A stretch of DNA of 64,000 bases from Nocardioides sp. NBC_00368 (GCF_036090055.1 NZ_CP107970.1:3040501-3104500); one strand, 5' to 3'. Shown: positions 40,933 through 50,694, counted from the stretch's first letter. Made by a program: numbers and translations. Notes: generated by a model not told the origin, from the letters alone.

Positions 40933-43900
40933 CTACGGCGACGCCGGGCGGAACCTCACGTCCACGAAGTAGTTCGTGGAGTTCCAGGATCGGTTCGGGA
41001 GCCCCCCTCCGACCCCGTACCGATACCGGCCGTTGGCTCCGCCCGGAGCCGTCAGCGGGCCGACCGTCCGCGACTGCGTGAGTGCGGCGGGGGTGGACGA
41101 GTAGCGCCCGTTGGGGGCGTAGTAGGACACGACGTACACCGCTCCTGGCGTGAGCGCGACCGGCGTCGCCAACGTGGCCTGCTGCCAGCCGGTCGCGGTC
41201 TCGTTGGTGAAGGTCACCTGGGCGATCCGAGTGCCGGCCGCGTTCCACAGCGAGCCGACGTGGGTGCCGGTGTTGCCGCTGCCCTTGTAGAACCGGATCG
41301 CCGTCACCGAGCCGGCCACCGAGGTGGTGAACGCGGTGCCGACCTCGATCGGCATCAGGTCGAACGTCGAGGCGTTCTGCGGGGTCACGCCGGTGAACAG
41401 CGAGACCTCTGTCACGACCGGCGGGACCGTGGTGAACGACCACGTCTGCGTCGGCAGGTTCGCCCCGTCGGTCGAGACCACCCCCGAGACCGTCACCGAC
41501 ACCGTCGCCCCGGCCGGCAGCGCCGCCGACGGGGCGAAGCGCAGCGTACGTCCGTCGCTGCTCAGTGCCGCCGAGCCCGCGACCGAGGACCCGTTGGCCG
41601 TGACCGACATGTTCCAGCCGCTCGCGATCCCGGTCGAGAACGTGATCGACGGGTTGACCGAGGTCGCGACCTCGGTCGCGCCCGGCTCCGGGTCGCGCCC
41701 GGTGACCGAGATGGTCGGGCCCGCCCGCTGGAAGACGACGTCGGCGAAGTAGTTCGTCGACCCGAACGAGTACTGCGGGAAGCCGCCGGCGGCACCGTAG
41801 AGATAGCGCCCGTTGTTGCCCGCCGGAGCGGTCAGGTCCCCGGAGGAGTAGGCGGTCGCGAAGAACTGCGACGTGGTCGCGTACTGCCCCTGCGGCGCCA
41901 GGTAGGAGACGATGTACGACACCCCTGCCTGCACCTCGACCGGACTGGACAGCGTGGCCTGCTGCCAGCCGGAGGCGGTCTCGTTGGTGAAGGTCACCTG
42001 GGCGAGCCGCTGGCCGGCCATGTTCCACAGCGACCCGACGTGGGTGCCACCGTTGCCGGCTCCCTTGTAGAACCGGATCGCGGTGACCCGCCCGTCACGG
42101 GTGGGACTGAACACCGTCCCGACCTCGACCGGGGAGCTGTCGTTCTGGGCCTCGACCGCGGGCACCACGTCGCCGAAGAGCGTCTGGTTGTCGGGTGTCT
42201 CCGCGGATCTGGTCCGGAACGTCCATGTCTGCGTGGGCAGACTGGCTCCCTCGGTGGAGGTGACCCCGCTGATCGTGACCGTCACATCCGCGGCCGCGGG
42301 CAGCAGAGACGTGGGGTCGAAGGTGAGCGTCGTCCCGGAGTTGCCGAGCGTCGTCGTCCCCTGGACCGGTTGGCCGCCCGAGGTCACCGACACCGAGTAG
42401 CCCGAGTTGATCGCCGAGGAGAACGACGCCACCACGTTGGTCGAGCGTGGCACCTCGACCGCCCCTGGAACCGGGCTGCGCGAGGTCATCGTGAGCGTCG
42501 GCGCGCCCTTCTCGAAGACCACGTCGACCATGTAGCTCGACGGCGAGGTGGCCGCCGGGAAGCCGGTGCCGTAGGCGTACGCCCCGGCCGTCGAGGTCAC
42601 CCGCAGCGGCGGCTTCGACAGGTCGGACGAGGCGAAGGCGTTCGGGGTGGCCGAGTAGTAGCCGTTGGTGCGGTAGGAGGCGATGTAGTCGGTGTTGGCC
42701 TGGATCTGCACCGGTTGGGTGAAGGTCAGCGTCTGCCAGCCGGTCGTCGACTCGTCGGTGAAGGTGCCCTGGGCGAGCACGGCCCCGTTGGCCGACCACA
42801 GGGTGCCGGTGTGCGGGGCGGCGTTGTTGACGCCCTTGTAGAACTTCACCCCGGTGACGGTGCCGGCGACGTCGGCCCGGAACCGGACGCCCAGCGTCAG
42901 CTGCGCGTTCTCCGGGTCCTGGAGGACCGTCGGGGTGGCGTCCTCGTCATAGAGCGAGCACGGGCAGACCCCTGCCGTGGCCGGTGGCTTGGCCGTACGG
43001 AACGACCACGTCTTTCCGGTCGAGACCGCCGTCCCACCGCTGTCCTGGCCCGAGAGCGTGGCGGTGTAGGTGACGAACCCGGCGAGGTTGGCGGACGGGG
43101 TGAAGGTCACCGTCCTCGTCGTCGAATCGTAGGCCGTCGACCCGGCCACCTGGTTGCCGACGGAGTCGGTCAGCCGCAGCCCGACGGTCGAGGCGACCAC
43201 CGGCTTGGTGAACCTGGCGCTCACCGTGGTGTTGCGCGGCACCGAGGAGGAGCCGGCCAGCGGCCACTGGTTGGTGGCGGTCAGCGGCGAGTCGTCGGTG
43301 GTCGTGAACAGCACGTCCACGAAGTAGTTGGGGTTCTGGTAGGAGCTCGCCGGGAACTGTCCCGCGTTCGCGTAGACCCCCGCCGGTGCGGCACCGTGGC
43401 CACCCTCCACCTCGAACGGGTACGCCTCGAACCCCTTCGCCGCGAACGCCCACGGCGCCACGGCGTAGTGCCCGGCCGGAGCTGTGTAGGAGACGGTGTA
43501 CCTCGCCCCTGCGGCGACGGCGACCGGCTGGCTGAACGTCGCCGACTGCCAGCCTCCGCTGGACTCGTTGGTGAAGGTGACCTGGGCCAGCCGCTCGCCG
43601 CTGCTGCTCCACAGCGAGCCGACGTGGGTGCCGGTGTTGCCGGCGCCCTTGAAGAAGCGGACACCCGCGACGTACCCGTCGGCCTGGGGCGTGAAGCGCA
43701 GGCCGAGCTCGGCGGCACCGCCGTCGTTGGCCGACGGGGTCGCCGGGCTGGTGACGGCGTTCCAGGTCGTCGGCACCTCCCGCTGCCCGAGGATGCTGCA
43801 CGGGCAGGTGACGTTGAAGCTCCTGGTCGCGGAGGCGCCGATGTTGGCGCTGTCGTCGACGGCGCGGACCCGTATCGGCGTGCTGCCGACCCCGGGCTGG

Positions 43901-45687
43901 ACGTACGTCACCGACCAGGCGGTCGTCCCGGTGGCGGGGTGCCAGGAGGTGCCGTCGTCGAGGGAGTACTCGACCCCCGCGACCACGCCGCCGCCCGTGT
44001 CGACGGCGGTGCCGGTGAGTGTCACCTTGGTGCCGTTGGGCTGGGTCGATCCGGCCGTGGGCGAGGTGATGGCGACCGTCGGTCCGGTCGTGTCGGTCGA
44101 CTTCGTGGCCGCGGTCAGTCCGGACATCAGCGTGGTCGGCTGGGCGCCCATGTCGGCCAGCAGGTTCACCTGCGCCTGCTGCATCCGCCGGTCGGCGGTC
44201 TCGTCGTGGTACGGGTTGTCGTGCTCGGAGTCGAGACCCCAGCTCCACTGGACCGACCCGGCGCCGAAGACCAGCGCGCCGCTGGCGGCGCGGTAGAGCG
44301 TGAGCGCGTGGGTCGTGGTGCCGTCGCCCGTGGTCCGCCCGAAGTCGCGCATGTACTGACCGGGGATGAACCCGGTCGTCTCTGACAACCGGATCGTGCC
44401 GGGCGGTCGGAAGCCGTTGTCCTGGTCCTCGTCGGACTCGTAGCCGACCGTGTGCGGGGCCAGCTCGGTCTGGTCGGCGGTCATCGAGGCCAGTCCGGTG
44501 TTGCGCCACAGCCTCAGCCCGCCCTGGGACTTCTTCACCGTCACCGGCAGGTCGGTCAGGTTGGACATGAAGATCGTGCCGGTCAGGGAGTTCTCCGGCA
44601 GCCCGCCGCCCTGGGACTTCGGCGCGTAGCGCGGGTCGCGCCAGGTGCCGGTCGACTCCGCGGTCGGATCGAGCTTCTGCTGCGCCCAGGACTCCTTGTA
44701 GGTGACCAGGGTCCGGTAGGGCGTGTTGGTGCCGTCCTTCGACGCCTCGTAGCGCGTCCGCCAGTAGACCTCGTTGCCGCTGAGGAACTGCAGGTTCACG
44801 CCGGCGTCGCGGGCGGCCTCGACGTTGGCCCGCTGCCGCCCGCTCCAGTACTCGTCGTGTCCTACGCTCAGGAACGTCTTGTGGTTGGTGAGCAGCGAGC
44901 CGTAGCGGTCGGTGTCGATCCCGGAGATGTAGCTGACGTCGTAGCCGTTGCGCTCCAGGAACCGCACCGCCGGGTACTCGTTGGCGAAGAAGAAGTCGTG
45001 GGAGGTGCCGCCGGAGCGGGTCGCGAACGGACGGTTGTAGCTCAGCTTGTAGGCCCTTCCGTTCCCGCCACCGACGTAGAAGCTCGAGCCGCCGTAGTTG
45101 TTGTAGGCCTGCCACGTCGTGTCGGAGGTCTGGAAGACCACGTCGGAGTTGCTGTCGTCGTCGCGGACGATGAAGGTGATGTGGCTCGACTCGTTGGTGT
45201 CGGCACGGTCCAGCTTGGCGATGTAGACACCCGAGACCGCGGTCGCCGGCACGTTCCAGGACGCCGAGACCCCCCAGTTGCCGCAGTCGGTGATCTCGGT
45301 GGTGGTGTCGCGATAGCAGTTGGGCTGGTTCTGCGGCAGGTTCGCCGACGGGGTCACCGAGGTGATCCTGCGGGCGCCGTCTCCGCCGTAGTAGCCGATC
45401 CGGTAGATCGTGATCGAGTAGGCCGAGGCGTCGGTGTCGACCTTGAAATCGATTCGGTTGCCGGCATCGACGCTGATGTCGGTCGCGAACCCCTGGATCG
45501 AGTCGTCCCCAGCGCCGGTGATGCCCCATTCGCTCGACGGATTACCGGGTCTGCTGTTCTCACAGGCGATCTCGTTGCCCTCCGGGCCACACGGATCGGC
45601 ACTTGCGCTGGACGCGGTGACCAGCGAGATGACAGGGGTGACAAGAACAACTCCGAGCAACGCGGCCAGTCCCGTTCGCAGCTTCAC
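40933..45687 (-). CDS. Large secreted multidomain protein (dimethylformamidase-beta-like, Ig-like and DUF4082 domains)
   Basis: Predicted 1584 residues with a Sec signal peptide (cleavage near SSASADP). Residues about 45-520 resemble the N,N-dimethylformamidase beta-subunit-like domain: YRIGYYGGDGARR, FQTSDTTWQAYNNYGG, LSVGHDEYWSGRQR. An Ig-like domain (TGPTVAITSPTAGSTQPNGT) follows, then four DUF4082 units (each with VRFFKG, VKFYKG or IRFYKG and GTHVGSLW or similar) alternating with SbsA-like Ig domains. AAGGAG is eight bases before the GTG. No cell-wall sorting motif at the C-terminus, which ends shortly after a DUF4082 unit. Probably extracellular; DUF4082 units may bind polysaccharide. 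Enzymatic activity is not established. Confidence 0.85.
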   Translation of the reverse strand: MKLRTGLAALLGVVLVTPVISLVTASSASADPCGPEGNEIACENSRPGNPSSEWGITGAGDDSIQGFATDISVDAGNRIDFKVDTDASAYSITIYRIGYYGGDGARRITSVTPSANLPQNQPNCYRDTTTEITDCGNWGVSASWNVPATAVSGVYIAKLDRADTNESSHITFIVRDDDSNSDVVFQTSDTTWQAYNNYGGSSFYVGGGNGRAYKLSYNRPFATRSGGTSHDFFFANEYPAVRFLERNGYDVSYISGIDTDRYGSLLTNHKTFLSVGHDEYWSGRQRANVEAARDAGVNLQFLSGNEVYWRTRYEASKDGTNTPYRTLVTYKESWAQQKLDPTAESTGTWRDPRYAPKSQGGGLPENSLTGTIFMSNLTDLPVTVKKSQGGLRLWRNTGLASMTADQTELAPHTVGYESDEDQDNGFRPPGTIRLSETTGFIPGQYMRDFGRTTGDGTTTHALTLYRAASGALVFGAGSVQWSWGLDSEHDNPYHDETADRRMQQAQVNLLADMGAQPTTLMSGLTAATKSTDTTGPTVAITSPTAGSTQPNGTKVTLTGTAVDTGGGVVAGVEYSLDDGTSWHPATGTTAWSVTYVQPGVGSTPIRVRAVDDSANIGASATRSFNVTCPCSILGQREVPTTWNAVTSPATPSANDGGAAELGLRFTPQADGYVAGVRFFKGAGNTGTHVGSLWSSSGERLAQVTFTNESSGGWQSATFSQPVAVAAGARYTVSYTAPAGHYAVAPWAFAAKGFEAYPFEVEGGHGAAPAGVYANAGQFPASSYQNPNYFVDVLFTTTDDSPLTATNQWPLAGSSSVPRNTTVSARFTKPVVASTVGLRLTDSVGNQVAGSTAYDSTTRTVTFTPSANLAGFVTYTATLSGQDSGGTAVSTGKTWSFRTAKPPATAGVCPCSLYDEDATPTVLQDPENAQLTLGVRFRADVAGTVTGVKFYKGVNNAAPHTGTLWSANGAVLAQGTFTDESTTGWQTLTFTQPVQIQANTDYIASYRTNGYYSATPNAFASSDLSKPPLRVTSTAGAYAYGTGFPAATSPSSYMVDVVFEKGAPTLTMTSRSPVPGAVEVPRSTNVVASFSSAINSGYSVSVTSGGQPVQGTTTLGNSGTTLTFDPTSLLPAAADVTVTISGVTSTEGASLPTQTWTFRTRSAETPDNQTLFGDVVPAVEAQNDSSPVEVGTVFSPTRDGRVTAIRFYKGAGNGGTHVGSLWNMAGQRLAQVTFTNETASGWQQATLSSPVEVQAGVSYIVSYLAPQGQYATTSQFFATAYSSGDLTAPAGNNGRYLYGAAGGFPQYSFGSTNYFADVVFQRAGPTISVTGRDPEPGATEVATSVNPSITFSTGIASGWNMSVTANGSSVAGSAALSSDGRTLRFAPSAALPAGATVSVTVSGVVSTDGANLPTQTWSFTTVPPVVTEVSLFTGVTPQNASTFDLMPIEVGTAFTTSVAGSVTAIRFYKGSGNTGTHVGSLWNAAGTRIAQVTFTNETATGWQQATLATPVALTPGAVYVVSYYAPNGRYSSTPAALTQSRTVGPLTAPGGANGRYRYGVGGGLPNRSWNSTNYFVDVRFRPASP

Positions 45688-45706
45688 AGTCGTGCTCCTT
45701 CTCGGA

Positions 45707-46555
45707 TCAGGCTCGCGAACTCTCGTCGCGCAACCAGGTGGTGTAGTCGCCGGTCCGGACAGCTCTTCGGGAGAGCATCCGGGCGACGAGGGTGACTGTC
45801 ATGAAGACCGGAACCCGAAGTCCGATCGCCGGCTTGCGCAGCCCGAGCACGAGCAGGTCCGAGAGCGAGGTGGATCCGTGCCGAGCGCCGTGATCATCGG
45901 CTTGGGCGTTGCCGGTCGCGACGCGGATCCGCCGTCTGACCAGGTCTTTCACCGTACGCGGCGGCTGCACGACCACGGTCGCGCCGGCGACGACGCGGCG
46001 TTCGGCCGGGGTGAAGAGCTCGGAGACGACCAGGTCGTCGTTCATCAGGCCCCTGCCGTCGGCGGCGACCCGGGCCTGGCCCTCGGCGCTGAGGCAGAAG
46101 GCTCCGCGGCCGAACAGGCCGCTGCGTACGCTGGGGAGGGCCTGCCACACGCGGTAGTAGGCGCGGACGGGCCAGGACGACGACGCCAGCGGCACCGCCC
46201 GCTCGGGAGCGACGGCGAGCACGCCGTCCTCGTCGAGCGCGTCGAGCATCCGGAGCAGGTCGGTGCCGGTGAGGCGTACGTCGGCGTCCAGGTGGAGCCG
46301 CGGGACATGCGTGCTCTGCGGGGCGTCCGCCGCGGCGTTGCCGACCTCGACCGCGCGCGCCTTGGAGGCCTCCGCGATCTCCAGGACGCGTACGCCGGGG
46401 ACCGACCGCGCGACCGCGGCGGTGTCGTCGGTGCAGCCGTTGCACACGACCACGACGTCGACGGCCCCGTGGGGGAGGCCGTCGAGCAGGGCCGTCAGGT
46501 TCTCCGACAGCCCCCGGGCCTCGTTGTGCGCCGGCACCACGACGCTCGCGATCAT
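45707..46555 (-). CDS. Family 2 glycosyltransferase
   Basis: Predicted 282 residues: SVVVPAHNEARGLSENL, VVVCNGCTDDTAAVA, HLDADVRLTGTD (DxD) and GLMNDDLVVSELF give a complete GT-A set. A hydrophobic C-terminal segment (VPVFMTVTLVARML) may associate with the membrane. ATG overlaps the acetyltransferase stop as ATGA, so it is in the operon carrier protein - acetyltransferase - GT2, with the large secreted protein 19 bp downstream. Confidence 0.88.
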   Translation of the reverse strand: MIASVVVPAHNEARGLSENLTALLDGLPHGAVDVVVVCNGCTDDTAAVARSVPGVRVLEIAEASKARAVEVGNAAADAPQSTHVPRLHLDADVRLTGTDLLRMLDALDEDGVLAVAPERAVPLASSSWPVRAYYRVWQALPSVRSGLFGRGAFCLSAEGQARVAADGRGLMNDDLVVSELFTPAERRVVAGATVVVQPPRTVKDLVRRRIRVATGNAQADDHGARHGSTSLSDLLVLGLRKPAIGLRVPVFMTVTLVARMLSRRAVRTGDYTTWLRDESSRA

Positions 46556-47199
46556 GACGCTCGCACCTCGCCGGCCGAGCCGCCGGAGTCGGCGATCACG
46601 TAGTTGATCATGTTGCTGTTGTCGTAGTCCTTGGCGATGACCCGGCCGGGGTTGCCGCCGACGAGGCTGTGCGGCGGGACGTCCTTGGACAGCACGGTCC
46701 CGGCGGAGATGGTGCAGCCGTCGCCTACCGTGATCGCGCCGGTGATCACCGCGCCCGGACCGATCCAGACGTCGTCGCCTATCCTCGGCACGCCCAGGTC
46801 GCCGTCGGCGATGCGCTGTCCGATGGTCACGTTCTGGTGGAGCACGCAGTTGCTGCCGACCACGGCCGGACCGACGATGATCCCCGAGCGGTGCATGAGC
46901 AGCAGCCCGGGCCCGATGTCGGCGCGCCGGAAGATGTCGGTGTGGTGGACGCGGATGTTGCGCCGGTTCCAGAACCAGTAGACGCCCAGCGCCAGCAGGC
47001 CGAGCAGACGGTTGCGGGCGCGCAGCCGGGACGCCCAGCGGCCGAAGCGGTAGCAGGCGACGCAGTGCAGCTCGTAGTCGAAGAGCCAGAACCGCAGCCT
47101 GGACAGCCAAGACGTACGCGGACCGTCGAGGACGATCGCGTACATCTTGGCCAGGTCGACGTCGAAGTCGCCTGTGTCTCGAGCTCCGTCAACTAGCAA
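46552..47199 (-). CDS. Hexapeptide-repeat acetyltransferase (serine-acetyltransferase-like)
   Basis: Predicted up to 215 residues. The N-terminal half is helical and basic (WLFDYELHCVACYRFGRWAS). The C-terminal half is a left-handed beta-helix with ADIGPGLLLMHRSGIIVGP and VGGNPGRVIAKD, as in CysE-like enzymes of polysaccharide loci. It should acetylate a sugar or an amino-acid-like substituent. The start is unclear: TTG 47199 overlaps the carrier-protein gene by 11 bp with AGAGG upstream, whereas ATG 47145 has no ribosome-binding site. Confidence 0.8.
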   Translation of the reverse strand: MLVDGARDTGDFDVDLAKMYAIVLDGPRTSWLSRLRFWLFDYELHCVACYRFGRWASRLRARNRLLGLLALGVYWFWNRRNIRVHHTDIFRRADIGPGLLLMHRSGIIVGPAVVGSNCVLHQNVTIGQRIADGDLGVPRIGDDVWIGPGAVITGAITVGDGCTISAGTVLSKDVPPHSLVGGNPGRVIAKDYDNSNMINYVIADSGGSAGEVRAS

Positions 47200-47458
47200 G
47201 GCTCTGTGCCTCTGACGTCTTCCGGGCGACGTACGCCACCAGGTTGGCGACGCCGTCGAGGTTCTCGGGCACGGTCTCGGCCTCGTCGACGGAGATCTCG
47301 AACTCCGCCTCGAGGAACTCGATGAGCTCCAGGATCCCGGTCGAGTCGATGACACCCGACTCGACCAGCGACTCGGTCGGCCCGGGCAGCCGGGTCTCGT
47401 CACCCAGCAGCAGGCTGTCCAGGATGAAGCCCTCGATCGTGCTCTGTACGTCCGCCAT
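47189..47458 (-). CDS. Acyl carrier protein (second)
   Basis: Predicted 89 residues, acidic and helical. The attachment serine is in SGVIDSTGILELIEFLE, a DST variant of the DSL motif. AGGAG is five bases before ATG 47458. Two direct copies of GTCTACGAA lie just upstream (47469 and 47479). It differs from the carrier protein at 21057, so two acyl or aminoacyl groups may be handled by this locus. It heads the leftward operon sharing operator i with the asparagine synthase gene. Confidence 0.88.
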   Translation of the reverse strand: MADVQSTIEGFILDSLLLGDETRLPGPTESLVESGVIDSTGILELIEFLEAEFEISVDEAETVPENLDGVANLVAYVARKTSEAQSLAS

Positions 47459-47542
47459 CACATCTCCTGTCTACGAACGTCTACGAATGCCCTCCCGTTC
47501 TGTCAGCCGAAGAGGGCCGGGAGCCGAAATCAGGCCCGGAGA

Positions 47543-47558
47543 TGCCGACATTGGGTGA
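47543..47558. promoter_or_regulatory. Putative class-I activator operator, site i (divergent)
   Basis: TGCCGACATTGGGTGA has one deviation from TNCC-N8-GGNA. Rightward AACTCT (47600-47605) begins 42 bp away, giving a 27-nt leader with GGAG before the ATG. Leftward TAGACG (47483) begins 60 bp away, two turns further. Confidence 0.5.
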
Positions 47559-47638
47559 TAAACGCCCCCATCCCGGTGTCCCGGGATGCCCTCGCGGGCA
47601 ACTCTTCGGGCACCGTCCGGGATCGATCGAGGAGCGCC

Positions 47639-49663
47639 ATGTGCGGGATCTGTGGGGTGCTGAGCAGCACCGAGTCGCCTGAGCCTGCCCTGGTGCGACG
47701 CATGCTGGGGGCCCTGGCCCACCGCGGACCCGACGGCAGCGGCTACTACCGCGACGAGAGGGTCGCGCTCGGCCACACCCGGCTGGCGATCGTGGACACC
47801 GCCGGCGGCACCCAGCCGATGACCGGCCGCTCCTGCCGCGAGGACGGGCAGATCTGGGTCACCTTCAACGGCGAGATCTTCAACCACGTCGAGCTGGCCG
47901 CCCAGCTGCGCTCCCGCGGCCACGTCTTCGACACCCGCTCGGACACCGAGGTCATCGTGCACGCCTGGGAGGAGTGGGGACCGGGCTGCTTCGAGCGGTT
48001 CAACGGCCAGTGGGCGCTGGCGATCTGGGACCGCCGCACGGACTCGCTCGTGCTCTCCCGAGACCGCTTCGGCGTCCGCCCGCTCTTCTACACGCGCGTG
48101 GCGGGTCAGCTGCTCTTCGCCTCCGAGGTGAAGGCGCTCTACGCCTCCCCCGACGTCCCGCGCGAGCTGGACCCGATCGGGCTCGACCAGGTGCTGACGC
48201 TGTGGTCGGCGGTCGCGCCACGCACGGTCTTCCGGCAGATCTCCCAGGTGCCGCCCGGCTCCTACCTGATCGTTCGTGACGGGCACGGTCGCGGCGTGGA
48301 GGTCGAGCAGCGCTACTGGGCGCCCTCGTTCCCACAGGCAGGGGCCGAGGAGCTCACCGACCTGGAGGCCAACGCCGAGGCGCTGCGTACGACGCTGATG
48401 GCCGCCACCCGGCTGCGGTTCGAGCGCAGCGACGTGCCGGTGGCTGCGTACCTCTCCGGCGGGATCGACTCCGCGGTCACGGCCGGGGCGATTGCCGGGT
48501 TCACCAGCGCGCCGTTGCACACGTTCTCGCTGCGGTTCGCCGAGGCCGAGTTCGACGAGGGCGGCTTCCAGGCGCTGATGGCCGAGCGTCTCGGCACCGT
48601 CCACCACGACGTCGTGGTCAGCGAGCGCGACATCGCCGACGTCTTCCCCCAGGTCGTACGCCACGCCGAGTCGCCGCTGCTGCGGACCGCCCCGGCGCCG
48701 ATGTTCCTGCTCTCCCGGCTGGTGCGGGACGCCGGCTTCAAGGTGGTCGTCACCGGCGAGGGCGCGGACGAGGTGCTCGGCGGCTACGACATCTTCCGCG
48801 AGGCCAAGATCCGCGACCTGTGGCTGCGCGACCCGGCGGCCGCCGAGGCGGCGGTCGAGCAGCTCTACCCGTGGATGCACCGCTCCCCCAACCAGGCGCC
48901 GGCGTTCGCGCGGAGCTTCTTCTCGCGCAACCTCTCGCCCGACGACCTGGCGATGTCGCACCGGCCACGCTGGGACTCCACCGCGGTGCTGGCCTCGATG
49001 CTGCGGCCCGAGCTCCGCTCGGCAGGCGGCGGCGCGGCCGACGTCGTCGTCGCCGGCATGCCCGCCGCGGCCGCCTCCTGGGACCCGGTGGCGCGCGCCC
49101 AGTGGCTGGAGATGACGACCCTGCTGCCCGGCTACATCCTCGCCTCCCAGGGGGACCGGATGCTGATGGGCAACTCCGTCGAGGGCCGGTTTCCGTTCCT
49201 GGACCCGCACGTCGCCGAGCTCGCCGGCCGGGTCCCGGCCGAGCACAAGATCCACGGCCTGGACGAGAAGCACCTGCTCAAGCGGGCCTTCGCCGACCTG
49301 GTGCCCGAAAAGATCCTGCGCCGGCCCAAGCAGCCCTACCGGGCACCCGACGCGGCGGCCTTCTTCGCCGGCGGTACCCCGGACTGGGTCTTCGACGTCA
49401 CCTCGGGCGCCTCCCTGGAGGCGGCCGGGGTCTTCCGTCCCGAGCTCGTCCAGCGGCTGCTGGAGAAGGCCCGGCGGACCCAGGGCCGCGGCCTCGGCAA
49501 CACCGACAACATGCGCCTGGTGGCCGTGCTGTCCACCCAGCTGCTGCACAGCGAGCTGCTCACCGGCCCGGCCGCGGCGGCCGTGCCACCAGAACCACTC
49601 ACCGTCTTCGACACCACTCTCGAACCCACCGGCCTCGAGCCCACCGGAAGGACCTCGGCATGA
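47639..49663 (+). CDS. asnB: Asparagine synthase, glutamine-hydrolysing (AsnB-like amidotransferase)
   Basis: Predicted 674 residues. It begins MCGICGVL, so the processed N-terminal cysteine is the glutaminase nucleophile; RLAIVD, FNGEIFN and RSDTEVI follow. The synthetase domain has the P-loop AAYLSGGIDSAVTAG at about residue 280 and GEGADEVLGGYD. GGAG lies five bases before ATG 47639, which decides the start. In polysaccharide loci such enzymes may amidate uronic acids or other carboxylates rather than make free asparagine; that role is inferred. It overlaps the NAD synthase homologue by 4 bp. Confidence 0.9.
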   Translation: MCGICGVLSSTESPEPALVRRMLGALAHRGPDGSGYYRDERVALGHTRLAIVDTAGGTQPMTGRSCREDGQIWVTFNGEIFNHVELAAQLRSRGHVFDTRSDTEVIVHAWEEWGPGCFERFNGQWALAIWDRRTDSLVLSRDRFGVRPLFYTRVAGQLLFASEVKALYASPDVPRELDPIGLDQVLTLWSAVAPRTVFRQISQVPPGSYLIVRDGHGRGVEVEQRYWAPSFPQAGAEELTDLEANAEALRTTLMAATRLRFERSDVPVAAYLSGGIDSAVTAGAIAGFTSAPLHTFSLRFAEAEFDEGGFQALMAERLGTVHHDVVVSERDIADVFPQVVRHAESPLLRTAPAPMFLLSRLVRDAGFKVVVTGEGADEVLGGYDIFREAKIRDLWLRDPAAAEAAVEQLYPWMHRSPNQAPAFARSFFSRNLSPDDLAMSHRPRWDSTAVLASMLRPELRSAGGGAADVVVAGMPAAAASWDPVARAQWLEMTTLLPGYILASQGDRMLMGNSVEGRFPFLDPHVAELAGRVPAEHKIHGLDEKHLLKRAFADLVPEKILRRPKQPYRAPDAAAFFAGGTPDWVFDVTSGASLEAAGVFRPELVQRLLEKARRTQGRGLGNTDNMRLVAVLSTQLLHSELLTGPAAAAVPPEPLTVFDTTLEPTGLEPTGRTSA

Positions 49664-50694
49664 CCACCAGCCCAGCCATCACAGGCACAGCCACGACCAG
49701 CCAGAACGCAGCGTACGGACCGGAGACGCTCCGCTTCGACGAGGAGGCGGAGGCGACCCGGATCGGCGATGCGATCCGCCGCTATCTGGTGGCAAACAAG
49801 CGCAAGGGCATCGTGCTCGGGGTCTCCGGCGGGATCGACTCCAGCGTGGTCGCCGCGCTGGCGGTCAAGGCGCTCGGCCGGGAGCGGGTCTTCGCGCTGC
49901 ACATGCCCGAGCAGGAGTCGTCCGACGACACGATCGGCTACAGCACGAAGCTGACCGACTCCCTCGGGATCGACTCGGTGCTCGAGGACATCTCCCCCGT
50001 CCTGGTCGGTCTCGGCGCCTACCAACGGCGCGACGACGCGATCCGGCGAGTGGTATCGGCGTACGGACCGGGGTGGAAGTCGAAGATCGTGCTCCCCAGC
50101 GTGGTCGACTCCGACACGTTCCGGCTGTTCTCCGTCGTCGTCGAGGACCCGCACGGCACCCAGAGCACCCACCGACTGACCACCGAGGCCTACCTGGAGA
50201 TCGTCGCGGCGACGAACTTCAAGCAGCGTGCCCGCAAGGCGCTGGAGTACTTCCACGCCGACAGGCTCAACTACGCCGTCGCCGGCACCCCGAACCGGCT
50301 CGAGTACGACCAGGGCTTCTTCGTGAAGCTCGGCGACGGTGCCGCCGACCTGAAGCCGATCGCGCATCTCTACAAGTCTCAGGTCTACGCGATGGCCGCC
50401 CACCTGGGTGTGCCCGAGGAGATCCAGGCGCGGCCCTCGACCACCGACACCTACTCGCTGGAGCAGTCGCAGGAGGAGTTCTACTTCTCGCTGCCCTACC
50501 AGCGGATGGACCTGTGCCTGTACGGCCTCAACAACGACGTCCCCACCGCAGCCGTCGCCGAGGCCACCGGGCTCACCGTCGAGCAGGTCGAGCGCGTCTA
50601 TCGCGACATCGAGCAGAAGCGGCGTACGACCGCCTACTTCCACGCGGCTCCGATGCTGGTCGAGGAGGTCGCCGAGATCGCCAGTCCTGGGTAG
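49660..50694 (+). CDS. NAD synthase homologue (NadE-type N-type ATP pyrophosphatase)
   Basis: Predicted 344 residues. GIVLGVSGGIDSSVVAALAV is the ATP pyrophosphatase loop, and YAVAGTPNRLEYDQGFFVK fits NadE. The protein is longer than minimal NadE and lacks the glutaminase (nitrilase) domain, so it would use free ammonia or a partner glutaminase. It starts at ATGA, overlapping the glutamine-dependent asparagine synthase. Because the pair is translationally coupled within a polysaccharide locus, a role in amidation of a surface-polymer precursor is an alternative to NAD synthesis. Confidence 0.85.
   Translation: MTTSPAITGTATTSQNAAYGPETLRFDEEAEATRIGDAIRRYLVANKRKGIVLGVSGGIDSSVVAALAVKALGRERVFALHMPEQESSDDTIGYSTKLTDSLGIDSVLEDISPVLVGLGAYQRRDDAIRRVVSAYGPGWKSKIVLPSVVDSDTFRLFSVVVEDPHGTQSTHRLTTEAYLEIVAATNFKQRARKALEYFHADRLNYAVAGTPNRLEYDQGFFVKLGDGAADLKPIAHLYKSQVYAMAAHLGVPEEIQARPSTTDTYSLEQSQEEFYFSLPYQRMDLCLYGLNNDVPTAAVAEATGLTVEQVERVYRDIEQKRRTTAYFHAAPMLVEEVAEIASPG

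Noticed and set aside
40849..44385. 1178-residue open frame on the plus strand
   Set aside because: It is antisense to the large secreted protein gene, is rich in Arg, Gly, Val and Asp in a non-domain pattern, and results from lack of stop codons in GC-rich DNA.
47471..49549. 692-residue minus-strand frame opposite the asparagine synthase
   Set aside because: It is a composition shadow; the plus strand has complete AsnB motifs.
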